The notes under the pieces are model-generated. The model saw nothing but the letters and a program-made list of their open reading frames with translations, had not been told where the DNA came from and made no database searches. Source: Myxocyprinus asiaticus (Eukaryota; Chordata; Actinopteri; Cypriniformes; Catostomidae). From it: a stretch of DNA of 64,000 bases. The stretch covers positions 18,374,001 through 18,438,000 of the forward strand of contig NC_059347.1 of assembly GCF_019703515.2 (NCBI RefSeq). Reading direction: 5' to 3'. Made by a program: the position numbers and the translations under genes. Within the stretch, counting starts at the first letter, position 1; each line of letters opens with the position of its first letter. Positions 35,093 through 47,850 of the stretch are shown piece after piece.

Positions 35093-35213
35093 TGGGTTTT
35101 CTGGGTGGTTGCCAGGGCATTGCTATGACCTTGCTAGGGTGTTCTGGGTTGTTGCTAGGGAATTGCCAGGTTGTTGCTAGGTTGTTCTGGTAAATTCTGG
35201 ATGGTTACTTACT
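35093..35213 (+). repeat. Degenerate tandem repeat of GTTGCTAGG-type units
   Basis: Repeated GGTTGCCAGG, GTTGCTAGG, GTGTTCTGGG blocks, a common fish minisatellite-like sequence. The hAT at 35222 inserted next to it. Confidence 0.75.
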
Positions 35214-35221
35214 GGCACAAG

Positions 35222-36321
35222 TAGGGCTGTCACTATCGATTATTTTGGTAATTGAGTAATCTATCGACTATTCTTACGATTAATCGAGTAATTGGATAAA
35301 TGATTTAATAACTCAGATTACATAAAGTTGTCAAGGTGAAGTAATGTTTGGCTAAAATGCATTCATTAGCCTAAGTTTTGATGTATATTACGGCTGAATA
35401 ACAACAACAAAACAATTGTGCAAACAATATCTAAAGCCAGCAGGCACCCAAAGCAGATCTATAATATAAAAATTTACAGACAGAGATTGGCTCCTCCAGG
35501 TCTGCACAATTTTTTTTTTTTTTAAAAGCAAGATCTAATTTTTTCTTTAATTAGTATAACATGATCTACCCATTTTAGTGTAGAACTCAAATATGGGAAC
35601 ACAGGCCATAGAAATAAAATATTTAGTCTTTTCAGAAACAATGTCTGCCCACCACTCTTGTTTATTGAGAATGATTTATATACATGATTAAACTATTTTA
35701 TAGAGATATAAAAGCCATTTTATTTGTTTGTTATTTTCTTAACTATCACTTGCATGCAAAACCGAATACAATACTCACAGTAATCGCGTGAGATACATTT
35801 TTTCACTCTTGCGTTGAGCTGCAGCAGTGTAACTGCGTTTGTAACTTTAATCCAAAGGACATCTTTTTCATGACATTATTTTATGTTGCTTCATAAAAGC
35901 CTATATTGCAAACGATTGTGTAGATAAATAGGTTTAGACTGCATTCCAATGTGTTTTTTGCAAAGTTCAACGTGTCCCGCACAGCAACGAAAAGCTCAAT
36001 TTCTCTTGTGCATCTGGATGCAGCATTGCAAATTGCATGCAGTCTGAACTTACCGTGCTGTGTTTAGCAGGTCTGTTAAAATTGGATATCATCTTTTCAA
36101 GTGTTGCATTGCTGAAGTGATGTTAAGGTTTGTTTAGGTCTTGCATTGTTTTCTAATAAAGTGAAGTACTCTCACACAGCTGACACTTCTTGTACTTATG
36201 TGTTCACACCCTCGTTCGTGCACTGCATCACTTCCACCTTCCCTTCGATTTGTCGATTCGGCAATTTTGTAATCGAGGAATTTTTTGAATGAAATTAAAT
36301 CAAGTAATAGTGACAGCCCTA
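35222..36321. mobile_element. hAT-like element, 1.1 kb
   Basis: Ends TAGGGCTGTCACTATCGATT and AGTAATAGTGACAGCCCTA are inverted with a perfect 8-bp target duplication ggcacaag at 35214-35221 and 36322-36329. Non-coding. Confidence 0.96.
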
Positions 36322-36329
36322 GGCACAAG

Positions 36330-37107
36330 TCAAAAGAGCTCACCTCCAGGTCCTTCCTTCAATTTAAGTCTATGGGATTTTTTCCCCATTTCAAAATGGT
36401 AAAATAACTAGATGTGTTCATATACTGTATGCATGTATGTTTACTACCACCGATAAACCATCAATATGGCTGTTCTCTTTTTAGTGGACAGAGACCAGCA
36501 ATCTGAGACATTTCAAAAGTACAGAAATCATGACCAAAGTTCCTTTTCCTTCTGTTGTTATCCAAAATAACTAACACTGCTGACAAGTAGATATTGCTTT
36601 TACACACTTACTGACTGATGAGCTGGACACAGTCAAACAATGAAAATAAACAGAGCTGTTGTTTCAGAGACCAGCACTGTTATTGCTGTGTTGCTATCAC
36701 CAAATTTTCACACAACAGTCACAATGTTCTCTCTATCATTTCCCCCCTTAACAAAACACTTGGCATCTAAGTTCAGTATTACACAAACTCTAAAACATTT
36801 GGACAATGTGAACCTAGTCACCGATGGGGTGTTGGACCTCTCTTCAATCCTTTTTTGAGCATGAAATTGCCTTTTTTCCCTCCTGTCTCACTTTTTTTCT
36901 ATCTGCTGGACAAACAGCTTGGGGGTACAGGCTGATGCTTTTCACTTCTAAACTGAACAAAAAAATAGCCTCACTGTTGAGCCATATTTGAATGAGTAGG
37001 TCATCTGAAAAGCTGCTGAGCACATGAGGCACTAGTTAATTCCACACTCAGATAACTGCAAATAAAAGGCCATGAAACCTTTTCACAAAATTTGATGATG
37101 TATATAT
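36330..37107. other. non-coding intron
   Basis: Contains TCAATTTAAGTCTATGGGAT at about 36359-36380, shared with about 45963-45985; otherwise nothing recognised. Confidence 0.45.
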
Positions 37108-38450
37108 TAGGGATGAGCGAGACTAGTCGACTAAACGGTTCGGATGCTGCAAGTCGACACTGGAATTACTAGTCGGTTAATATTTCCCCCATTAAACTGA
37201 TAATATTTCTTACACATTTACGTTTGGCTTTAAATTTTTACAGAGGCTGCACTTAAATTACTGTCATATTAATGTTACATATTTTAAATAGAATTAATAA
37301 TACAAATATTATTTAAAAAAGAGGATATCTGAAGCAGATACAGAGTTTAAATTCACCTCAGGCTGCGCGTGCTTCTTCCCTCTCTCACTCACGGCATGCG
37401 CAGGAAAATGTCCTCTCGCTAGACAAGCAAACTCAGCAAAGTAGTTATGAAATCACTTCGGTGGTGGTGCGGGAATCCACTTTCCAAACGTTTGAAAGTC
37501 CCTAAGGATGTTTTCACATTTGAGTCTTCTTTACATCTGTGCATCTTCCGCTGAGCAGGCTTTTTCAAGCGCAGGATAGCCGCCTCAGGTGAGTTAAGTC
37601 CCGTCTTTCACCGGACCATGTCGACGTGTTAATTTTACTCATCAAAAAAAATTATGCTTTTGAGTTAGTAGCCTAGAAAATAACTGTTTTAGACTAGGTA
37701 TGCAATTTTTTTAATCTGCTGATTAAGAAGGCCATTTTCAATGAAGTGCCGACTGCTTTACGGGTTAAACTATCTTTTATTCTGTGTGCACGTCATGTTT
37801 AGAATACATTAGGTTTATTGCAGGCTACATCACAGGCCTATTTTTTCTATCCTATAGCTAATTTTATTTTTTTATTTTATTTTTTTTTTACATCTTAACT
37901 GTTATTGGTTGACGTTTTTTACCGAACAGCTGTCATATTAGATCAATGGTTAATGTACGACTGCACATCGTGAAATACGCGCAACTTTTCAGAGCATTTT
38001 ATTTTCTCTCTCATAGATTTGGCTTAGTCTACCTGTTAATTATTTTCAACAATGTCCTGACTGTTTTAATGTGTTAAGTAACTTTTACTTGGTGATTTCC
38101 GTTTAGAACAGGTTTTTAATGGTTGTTCCATTAATCCTGCACTATTCATTCAATTGTTTTCAATAAATATGTCTATTAAATATTCGCTAACGTTGATTCA
38201 GTGAATGCATGTCATGTTCTATATTTAATGTACAATGATCATAATTCAAGGCGAGCACGTCGCAGATAAATGCCCTTTTCAGTGGAATTTAGCATTGGAT
38301 TTGGAATAGATAAAGTATTTTAAATGGGTCGCATAAAACATTTTTTTTTTACTGTTTTCTGAAAGTTGGTTTCTCTTTAGACTAGTCGACTAGTCGGTTA
38401 TAAAACTTCAGTTTAAACGACAGTCAAATTAGTCGTAGCGCACATCCCTA
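37108..38450. mobile_element. hAT-like element, 1.3 kb
   Basis: Ends TAGGGATGAGCGAGACTAGT and TTAGTCGTAGCGCACATCCCTA-type terminus are inverted with a perfect target duplication gtatatat at 37100-37107 and 38451-38458. GACTAGTCGACTAGTCGG lies near the right end. Confidence 0.96.
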
Positions 38451-38458
38451 GTATATAT

Positions 38459-39571
38459 ACTTTAACTAAGCAGCATTAAATAAGCACACTTGTTTTCTCT
38501 TAATGTACATTATTTAATGTATATTATATCACTCTACTTTGGGTTAAATGATCCTACTAGTCATTATCCAAACTAGTCAACACTGTTGCGATTAAGTTTT
38601 TAAATACAGCTGCTGAGGAAATCAATTAAAGTTTGTCCCCTTCTACTCTTCTGACTGCTGTAATCCATCACTCTCTTAATGTTTCCTCTTTGGAAAAATT
38701 TGGAAACAAAATAGTTTTTTTTTTTTTTCTATTGCTGTTGCAGTAAATGGGATCACTTCAATAATGTTAGCTGTGGTGTCCCATTTAGTGGCGCCATTTA
38801 CTCTGTTATAGTTCACTTTCATGTGAAAAGTATGAAAAGGCCCCATTTCTTTGCTAGAATTTTCAACATCACTACCATTGAACATTCAATCCATCTACTT
38901 GCAGATAAACACAAATGAAATGAAGTTTAAAAGATATCACTGACTTCTGTCCATTAAACAAAATTTCATAGATTTCTGGGATAATAGCTTTTGACATCCT
39001 TCCTTGGTATATCTCAGCTATAGCAGAAGGGAATGTGAGGAGAGATAAACTGAGCTATCCTTTCCAGCACACCACCCATTCTCACAACATGAAGCACTTT
39101 CCAAACATCAGCTCTGACTCAGAGGGCAACGGTGTAACCTAAATTAACCTTAAAAGAATATCTCTGCAGTCAAGGTAACTAGGTTATGAGTTTCTTCTAT
39201 CTCACTAGCTCCAGCAGGTGTTGGGGTGGCTTACAGTATTTTTCAACTGTCCATGTGTCCAAAGAAAATGTGAAGCCTTTCATAAATCAAAGAAGAAGAA
39301 GAAGAAACATTACAGATTTGGCCACAATGCATGATGCAAACACCTGTTGCCCAATGCAGATGTTATCATCAGAGCTATTGGCTATGGTAGATAGAATGAA
39401 ATGTACGATACTGTAATTAAACTTTATATATGCAAAATACATAAAATCTTACTCTGGCCATCCACAAACATGTTTCATTCAGCTGGGCAAGTGATCAAAA
39501 CTCAGAGCTCGTGCCTGAAAGATTTCAGAAAGATCTGAAGATTTGCCAAAATATGAGAGGTTGTATATTTA
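38459..39571. other. non-coding intron
   Basis: A poly-T tract near 38716; no recognised element or exon. Confidence 0.4.
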
Positions 39572-39850
39572 ACCTTGTGCAATCCCGCGTCCTCCTGCGA
39601 GGACTCTGTGTTTTGCCTTCGCTATACACTATGCACAATTTAATTTCATTTAAACTGACTGATCTCAGATCAGGACACTCTGGGCCGTCAGTAAAGGGTT
39701 AAACATTTGATGCACAGAGTCACATTACAAAACAAAATGGCGCGATCACAGCAGAGTTTGTCTTTGGGAGAAACGCAAACAAAACTACATCTGGTAAGAA
39801 ACCTCATGAAGTTTTTACATTGAAACCTGTTTGAGTCAAAAGACTACACT
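39572..39850 (+). mobile_element. Insert with ATG and splice-donor segment, copy B
   Basis: Starts ACCTTGTGCAATCCCGCGTC just after a TTAA. Parallel in order to copy A at 29766: TGCGAGGACTC, TTCGCTATA, AGGACACTCT, AAAGGGTTAAAC, then ATGGCG at 39737 and GTAAGA at about 39793. Right boundary not found. Confidence 0.55.
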
Positions 39851-40259
39851 AAAAAAAAAAAAAAAGATTTTGGGGGGTGTTAATTACTATTCCTACACAT
39901 TGGTTAAAATTTACCCAAGGAAATAAGATCATAGGGTTTACCTAGTAATTTTAGGTACATTTTATTAATAATTAACTAAAATCTTTCTTTAATTATAAGC
40001 AGTAAATTTCCTTTGATAAAATTACACAACATATCCTCTAATAATTTAATAAAAAAAACTACCACATACAAAAGCCTAATAAAAATCTAGCGCACAAGCG
40101 CTATCCACCATGAGAGACGCGGCCAGTGACAGAAATAACAGACATCCAGCAGGATCAATAGAAAAATGTCATTTGGACACAGAATTTAAGGTAAGACATT
40201 TTTTTTTTTGTTTTTTTTTTTTTTTTTGCTTTGTGTTTTTTATTTTATACTCTGCAAAT

Positions 40260-42171
40260 TAGGGCTGCTTGATTATGGCAAAAATCATAATCGTGATTAT
40301 TTTGGTCAATATTGAGATCATGATTATTTAACACGATTACTCATCGACTTTGGAAACATCATGCATTTATTGAACTTGACAAAAAAACGTGTCTTTTTAT
40401 CAGTGTATTTCCTTGAACTTGAAATGTGAACTGCACTGGGTAGGGGAGGAGGCTACTGTCATATGATAATTATTTTATGTTACGTATGGTAGTCAAATAA
40501 AGGAAAGTCTCCATCGTGATCATTAACAGCAGGGGTGCTCACACTTCTATGGAATGAGATCTACTTTTTCATCATGTTATTGCAGCAAGATCTACCATGT
40601 ACAATAAAGGCTATACATTATCACAATACCAACATTTCAGTAGTCGGTAGAGAAATGTGATTATTCTCAATACCAGCTTCAAAACCACAACAAATAATAA
40701 CACTAACTAATATGTTAATTATGGAAGAATGGTAATTATTCAAGACTAGTAAAGAGTCAGTACTAAAATAACAATAAAAAACAGCAATGAATAGAAACAG
40801 ATTAAAAATTAAGAAAAATCTGTGCTTTTTTAACAGCTTTAAAAGTTTTTAACAGTAGTACACTATCAAGCATTCAAGGAAACATTCAGAATGAAATGCA
40901 ACATAAAACTACCGCTGGTTTCACTGTTTGATTATAATACATTCATACTTTTTAAAGCTGCTAAAGTTACTCAGTCAAGAGCAGTGAGTGTTTTCTCGTT
41001 TTCATGTTCTGGTTGTTTAATTAATGACACACTAGGCGGCAGCAGGTCTATTAGCTTACATTTATACTTACAAGTCCGACATTGTTTTTCTCTACTGTTT
41101 ATGTTCACTTTAGACATCACTCTCTGTGTTTACATGAATACCTCACCAAGACGGCCATTTTTGCGGAATGTATTTGACCGCTCAGGTGTGCATTTGCGTG
41201 AGCATTTTCGGAACACAAGCGCATGTTCAGCACACACACATACGGCGCCTGTCAGTCAAACATGGTGCAGCTGTTACTAGATCTCTAGCGAATTATAAAA
41301 TTACTTTCAACAGCAGAATAAGAATATGAACTTTCTAATAAGTGACACAGGCCTAGCCTATCACAAATATTGCCAGTTATGTTTTCGTTATGGACGTTTT
41401 AATCAGTCTGCTTGTCCGGTCGGGCAAGTAAAATTCTCTTTCACTTGCCCCTTCAAAAATCCACTTGTCACAGACAAGCGAACAAGCGTTAATATCGAGC
41501 CCTGATTAAATATTGTATTCAACATTCTCTGATAACAATTTTTTCTTCTGCAATATAGCTCCTAAAGTAAATGTACATTGTTTTAAATGAGTTTTAGAAA
41601 TTATTTTGGAAAACAAGCCAAAAAAAGACTCAAAAACTTATTTTGTTCCAGTATATAATGGGCTAAGACTACACTCTCTTACCTTTATGTTCACCTGATC
41701 CATCTTTAACTCACAAAAAACAAACTTTCTCTTCTTAATAGAGCTGCATATTGCCAATTTTCTTCATGATAAGATACACACATTGAACATGACACATATA
41801 TTATGATTCACTACCTTATTATCTAGCTGCAGCAAATGCTCGCGAGTGACGAGCGTCCCCGTGACAGAGTGCGCATCAGCCGGGTGAAAATTCAGTCTCT
41901 TCCCCGGTCACTTCACACAACTCATAGACATGGCACTGACCGCGCAGAGAAATTCCAGTTTCGGAGTTTATTTTCATAACCCACTTTCTTATTATTTTAA
42001 CTTTAATAAAGGATGCTTTTTTAAAGGAACTTTAAAGATATAATGCCGGGGTGTTACATAGCGAAACGGAATGCGGCACAATAATCGTTTTATCTTGATT
42101 ATCTTGTTTTCATAATCCTTGGGAGCCAAAATTGTAATTGAAAATAAAATGTTATTAATCACCCAGCCCTA
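40260..42171. mobile_element. hAT-like element, 1.9 kb, with internal insertions
   Basis: Ends TAGGGCTGCTTGATTATGGC and TTAATCACCCAGCCCTA are inverted; flanks ctgcaaat (40252-40259) and ctacaaac (42172-42179) match at 6 of 8. Inside, CAGGGGTGCTCACACTT at 40544 and GTTAATATCGAGCCCTG ending at 41504 look like ends of further hAT copies that I could not pair. Confidence 0.82.
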
Positions 42172-43322
42172 CTACAAACTGAAAGGAAATTTTAATTTTA
42201 TGCAAGTTTTATATTGGTTTTATCCGAGTGGCAAGGCTTTACAACTTCAAGGTCCAGCTGCCAGCTCAGGAACATTTTACAAAAGTCTGAATGAAATCCT
42301 TTATCATGGGTTAAGATAATGTGATAAAGTAACATTACATTTTTTGTTTTGTAATTAAAGTGTGACTAAAGTTTACGTTATCATGCAGTGCACATTTTGA
42401 ATTGGAGTATTTCTGACGCTGCAGGTTTTGCCACATTTTGGAATTCAAATCGAGCAAGCCCGGAAATACTGACAGACAAGATGCTTTTGTGTCATAGTAA
42501 GTAGAAAAGCACATTTCTGTTTAGATACTGAAGACTACTTTAATGCATGTTTATCGTGTTATGGATTTCTGAATCTGAAAATATTTCTGTTTTTCTATGC
42601 ATTCTACTCATGTTGTTCCTTCTGTTAAAAAATCATGGAACTTTGACAACATCTCACTGAGGTTCACATATGTGTTTCATATGAACAATGTTCTGCCACT
42701 GTTGGACTGGGATACAAGGATGGACTAGCCATTGGGATTAAACCGTGCAGCGCATCTGCCGGCCGCAACACGAACGGGACAACCACCAGTCTCTCACCCG
42801 AGCAGCGCAGCGCTGAGAAGTATTGTGCATTTCGCCCTCATGTACAGCAGAGGTCTGCAACCCAACCCGGGCTCCATGGGACCCAAGAACCCGACGGGTT
42901 TCGGGCCGGGGTTGGGTCAGTTTTTCAAGTAGGATTTCGGGTTCGGGTTTGTAATGAATGAAAAAATAAACAGGCTTACCAAACTTGTTTCGCGCATGCG
43001 CTCTCACTCACAGACACACGCAAATGGACAAGTTAGGGGCCATTCACACCGGACGTGTTTTTGCGCACGTCTGTTCTGTTTTCCCATTGTTTTCCTATGT
43101 AAACAAATGCTGGATGAAGGTCTTTGACATTTGCACCACGTCTCGCTTTTTCTTCAGCGTCTAGCGCAGAACCGGCACATTTTAAAGACCATGTCAAGTT
43201 AAAAAGCACTTCAAATTTTCAAAAACGCATGTTGAGACACCTGCACTCTGTTTCATTCTTTGCACTGTGTCTAAACTGTTTTTAGCGCAGTTCAGGCTGC
43301 ATATAATGCACTGTTACATTGT
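42172..43322. other. intron with unpaired hAT ends
   Basis: 42849 CAGAGGTCTGCAACCCAACC begins a GC-rich subterminal block typical of a hAT end; 43034 GGGGCCATTCACACCGGACG resembles another. No partners found. Confidence 0.45.
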
Positions 43323-44422
43323 CTTCTACAGCGAAGAACTTGGGTGTTATATCTGATACCAATCTGTCCTTTGAAAATTAAATTACCAATGTTTGTCCAA
43401 CAGCATTCTTCCACTTCAGAAATATTGCTAGGTTACGACACAAGCTGTTACTGATGCCAAAAAATGAATTCATACGTTCATGACCTCAAGACTAGATTAT
43501 TGTAATGCAATACTGGGAGGATGTCCAGCAAGTTCAATAAATAAACTTCAACTGGTTCAAAATGCAGCTGCCAGTGTGCTGACTAGAACCAAGAAATATG
43601 ATCATATTAGCCCCATTTTATTGTCGTTACATTGGCTAACTGTTACATTTTGTCTTAATTTTAAAATTCTGTTAACTACGTACAAAGCTTTGAATGGTCT
43701 AGCTCCGCAGTACTTAAGTGACCTTCTGACAAGCTATATTCCGTCACATTCATTTCGATCACAAAATTCTGGCTTGTTAATAATTCCAAGGCCTTTATCA
43801 CCTTGGTCTACTGATGGACTACACTCTTAAAATGGAATACATAGACTATCATTTAATTGCCAACAAAACCCTTCATCAGCCAACTAACAAGGACAATTGC
43901 ATCCATGTGAACTTCTGCAGTTAATCCAGGATGGACTTCAAAGACGTTAGTCATTAATCTTACAGTTAATAAAAAATCTTTTTTTTTTTTTAAACACTGA
44001 CCTTAACACTTACTTAGTTTACACATTTTAAACCATGACTTGCACTGCACATAAATAACTAATATTGGCATTATATTCATGATGTTAGCCAGAGGAGAAC
44101 TGGCCCCCATAGTGAGCCTGGTTTCTCCCAAGGCTATTTTTCTCCATTAACCAACATCTTACGGAGTTTTCGAATCCTTGCCACAGTCGCCTTCAGATTG
44201 CTCACAGGGGTTTTAAATACAATTATTATTTCATTATTAGACACAATTTACATCATCATCAAATTATATTTACCATATATAATCAAACTACGCAATGATC
44301 ACTCTAAGACTTTATAGATATTTCAGTTTAATTTTCTGTTAATGCATGATTTTCTGTAAAGCTGCTTTGAAATGATGTGTTGTGAAAAGCGTTATAAAAA
44401 TAAAAATGAATTTACTTGAAAC
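43323..44422 (+). mobile_element. L2/Rex-like LINE, 5'-truncated
   Basis: C-terminal RT fragment followed by a 3' region with CCAGAGGAGAACTGGCCCCC and the tail AAAGCTGCTTTGAAATGATG..GCGTTATAAAAATAAA, typical of fish LINE 3' ends of this group. The 5' part is missing. Confidence 0.8.
43480..43830 (+). pseudogene. LINE reverse transcriptase C-terminal fragment
   Basis: A 116-codon frame reads MTSRLDYCNAILGGCPASSI, then KLQLVQNAAASVLTRTKKYD, HISPILLSLHWLTVTFCLNF and YKALNGLAPQYLSDLLTSYI. This is the conserved post-thumb segment of L2/CR1/Rex-type LINE polymerases (SRLDYCN-LL-G, LQ-VQNAAAR-L, LHWLPV, YK-LNGLAP-YL). Upstream NLGVISDTNLSFE is in another frame, so there is at least one frameshift. 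The catalytic core is absent. A relic. Confidence 0.88.
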
Positions 44423-45120
44423 AATCTTTATTTTTGCCATAAAATGTCAAGCTGTAGAAGTAGATAAAGCCAAACCTCTGGTGTAAATGTGGACTGTGTG
44501 TATGAATTCTGCTTAAAAACCTACTGTTTTATCTCAAACATGCATATAAATGTCACACACAAAAACACACAGTGAATTGGCAGCATTTTTCATCATAGAT
44601 AAGGTTCCTGCAGTGGTAAACTGGCACCCAGCCACAGTCTCTCCGCCAGACAACACACATACTCATCCACTTCACTCACCAGCCACACACACACAGACTA
44701 AACCTTTAAATTCCAGCTAGCCATACAAAGAAATTAGACTACACATACACATAGGAACCTCTGTTTTCACAACACTCATGATTCCCAATAACACAGGAAG
44801 CCCACGATCCAATCCCTAGGAAAAATTAAGATTACAATAATCTTACTATTGAACTGAATATCAACTTTCATTAGCAATCGTAAACAGGTCAAGAGCAGAA
44901 ACAGCTTGACATATTAAGTGATATGGAGAAAGGAAGACTCAAGAGAGTGAGGGAGAGGGTGTGCAGGAGGACAGTGAGATAAAACAGGCTTAAATGTTGC
45001 TTTGCATCACTTAAGTTAAAGTTGGCTGAAATGAAGCACAATTAGAAATGGAAATGTAAAATAAAGTTTATTCTCTAGGGTGGATTGTGACTATGCAACA
45101 AACACATAGACACTCATACA

Positions 45121-45152
<32 letters not shown>

Positions 45153-46164
45153 GCCCCAGTGTGATGAAGACTCATTTAATTTTGCGTTCCTCAGCACATT
45201 TGAAGTCCAAACACTGATAACTATGTAACTAGACACTGTGGGAGGAATTCACAAAAAATGATTATTACATTTATTTTGCATGGGCTGTCTGTGCTGGTTT
45301 AGAGCCTGATTCACTAAGGAATTATGCAGATCAGGCAATGGCAGAAACGCACCAACAAAATCGCTGCTGAACGCAATTTGCACACACGATTCTGATCTTG
45401 GGGGCAGATTCTGAGCGCTATATTTATCAGAGGATGCAGCAGACCACCGTGTTCTGACACACCCTGCCAGGACTGTACACCATCATCACTGTTATCCAGA
45501 CACCTGAATCGTCTCTTAAACATGCAGAAAGTGCACTTGACTACACCGTGCATCTGGATATATGCCAAGTTATAATGCTCTTCTCCATCATTTGATTATT
45601 ATTTGATACTGCTCATATAATTGATTGAAAATATACACAAACACCTCTTTTAAATAAAATAAATTTTACCACCTACTTTCATTTGTCAGCAACAGTTTGC
45701 TATAAATTGTGACGGGTATTTTTTATGAATGAAGCTCAATCTATAATAAGCCTAATTTACATAGAAAGGAGGTGTGTTTGCACAGAAAGGAATGACTTCA
45801 TTTAAAAACTCAATACGTAGTGCAGTTTCAGTGCTGATTGCACCTGCTTTAACTAGATTGTGGGTGCTTAGTGAATAAGATGCAGGTTTTTGCATGGCAA
45901 ACTGTCACAACTTCTCTTCCCCAAGTGACATTCTAGTTCCAAGAAATGGCTTGGGTCCCTCCTTCAATTTAAGTCTATGGAATTTTTTTCAGCCCTTTTC
46001 ATCCACCAGTTGAAAATTCTATTTCTAATCACTTAGTAGCACACAAGTAATAGCACACATTTTTCTCAACAAACCACACTATTTGCAGAATTATTCAAGT
46101 TATTTTCATTTTTGGATGAACTATGCCTTAATATTTCCTTAAAAGAATAAGCAATAGTGATAAT
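44423..46164. other. non-coding intron with (CT)n microsatellite
   Basis: (CT)n at 45121-45148. TTCAATTTAAGTCTATGGAA near 45964 is shared with 36360. Nothing else recognised. Confidence 0.45.
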
Positions 46165-47240
46165 TAGTGTTGTCAAAAGTACCGGTACTTTGGTTCCAAG
46201 TCGGTATTAAATAAAAAAGATGTCACGATACCAGTGTTTTTGAAGTACCAGTAGTACCGAGCACTGACTTAATTCGGTCTGAATGATACATGACTGCTTC
46301 AACTGTGTGCTCTCTGACTCCTTTTAAACTGAAATTCACAATTAATCAAATTAAAACCATGATATGTGACTATTAAACTGTGAAAGGCTGCAATCTTTGT
46401 CTGCATTCGAGTCGCGTGCTTTAAATAAATGTGAAGCCGACCACCCCAACACTGGAAACTCCACAGACATTGAGAATCATTCGCATTGTATGAGATGATA
46501 AAGCAGAGCACCAATTAAATCACAGCATTTGTGCTTTATCGATCCCACTGGGCCATGTAGCAAACATTTTTTTATCTGTCAGAAGTAGAAGTGAAGCTTC
46601 CGTGAAAAGCTCACGTAAAAAAATAAAAGCACGATTCAAAATAAAAGCTAGGTGCCTGAAATTGAAGATATTGCAACAGACATATATTACAACTGTATAA
46701 TAAAATGTAATATTCAATGTAGTAATATTAATAATAATTATACAGTAAATAATGATTAATAAATAATAAGAATAATAATTACACAATATATCACAAGCAA
46801 GAGTGCTTTTTTACTGAATAAAAGTTGGTTAAAAATGCAATAGTATGTTGAAAAGTAATTGTTCTATTTATTACTTGTTAAAAGTTTTAACAAGAATTCA
46901 TATGATTAGACACTATTTTGATGATGAAATTAAATGAAACTTTAAAACATGGAATTCTGGAAAAAAAAAAAGGAAATCGGATTTGGGGAAAAATTAAACA
47001 GACTTCAGTAGGGCCCTACTTAAAACACTTAATACATACTTAATTGAAAGAAACATGCATATCTTTTAATTTATTATTTACATTGAAGTTTAACTTTAAA
47101 TAGGCTAAAGAAGTGTGTTCAACAGCACATTATCATATTTGCACATTTTTGCTGTGATATCAAAATTGGTATTGAGAACCATGAAATTTCCCTAGTATCG
47201 GTACCGGCTACTGAAATTTTGGTATACCGTGGCAACACCA
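46165..47240. mobile_element. hAT-like element, 1.08 kb
   Basis: Ends TAGTGTTGTCAAAAGTACCG and GGTATACCGTGGCAACACCA are inverted with a perfect target duplication gtgataat at 46157-46164 and 47241-47248. Non-coding. Confidence 0.95.
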
Positions 47241-47552
47241 GTGATAATAATGTGTGCCTTAGCATGTTGGGTCAGAGTGTGTGCTCAATAGTTTTGACTC
47301 AGTGTGGTACTCATACTTGACAGCATGTACACACAGCAGTGATGAAGAGTAATGGGATGTGGACAAGTCCGGATAAGAGCTCCATTTATCATCCAACACA
47401 CTACTACAGCTGCATGCTAATATCGGCCACAACTCTGAGTGTAACAGCAAAACAGAGCCAATGACATGGAGAAACAGAGGGAAAGAGGAAGAAAACTAGA
47501 GCAAATAATAATGAAACACAGAGAGATGACAGTCACCTGAACAACAGAGGGT

Positions 47553-47850
47553 AAAAGAGTTAGTTCACCCAAATGTGAAAATTTGTTTGTCGTATGTTCA
47601 CCCTCATAAAATTAAAACACGTTTGACTTTATTTATTCATTCTGTGGAACACAAAAGATGATGTTAGACAATGTAAGGTACTGACAGTCTGTCACCATTC
47701 ATTTTCATTGTAATGAAGAAAGATGCAATGAAAGCGAGTGGTGCCACATCCTGTCCTACATGGAAGAGACAAAGCCATGTGGGTATGGAACTATATGAGG
47801 ATGGGTAAATGATGACATAATTTTCATTTTCAGATGAACTATTCCTTCAA
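47553..47850. mobile_element. Angel-like short inverted-repeat element
   Basis: AGTTAGTTCACCCAAATGTG at the left and GTAAATGATGACATAATTTT, then TGAACTATTCCTTCAA at the right, are inverted. About 300 bp, non-coding. Confidence 0.75.
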
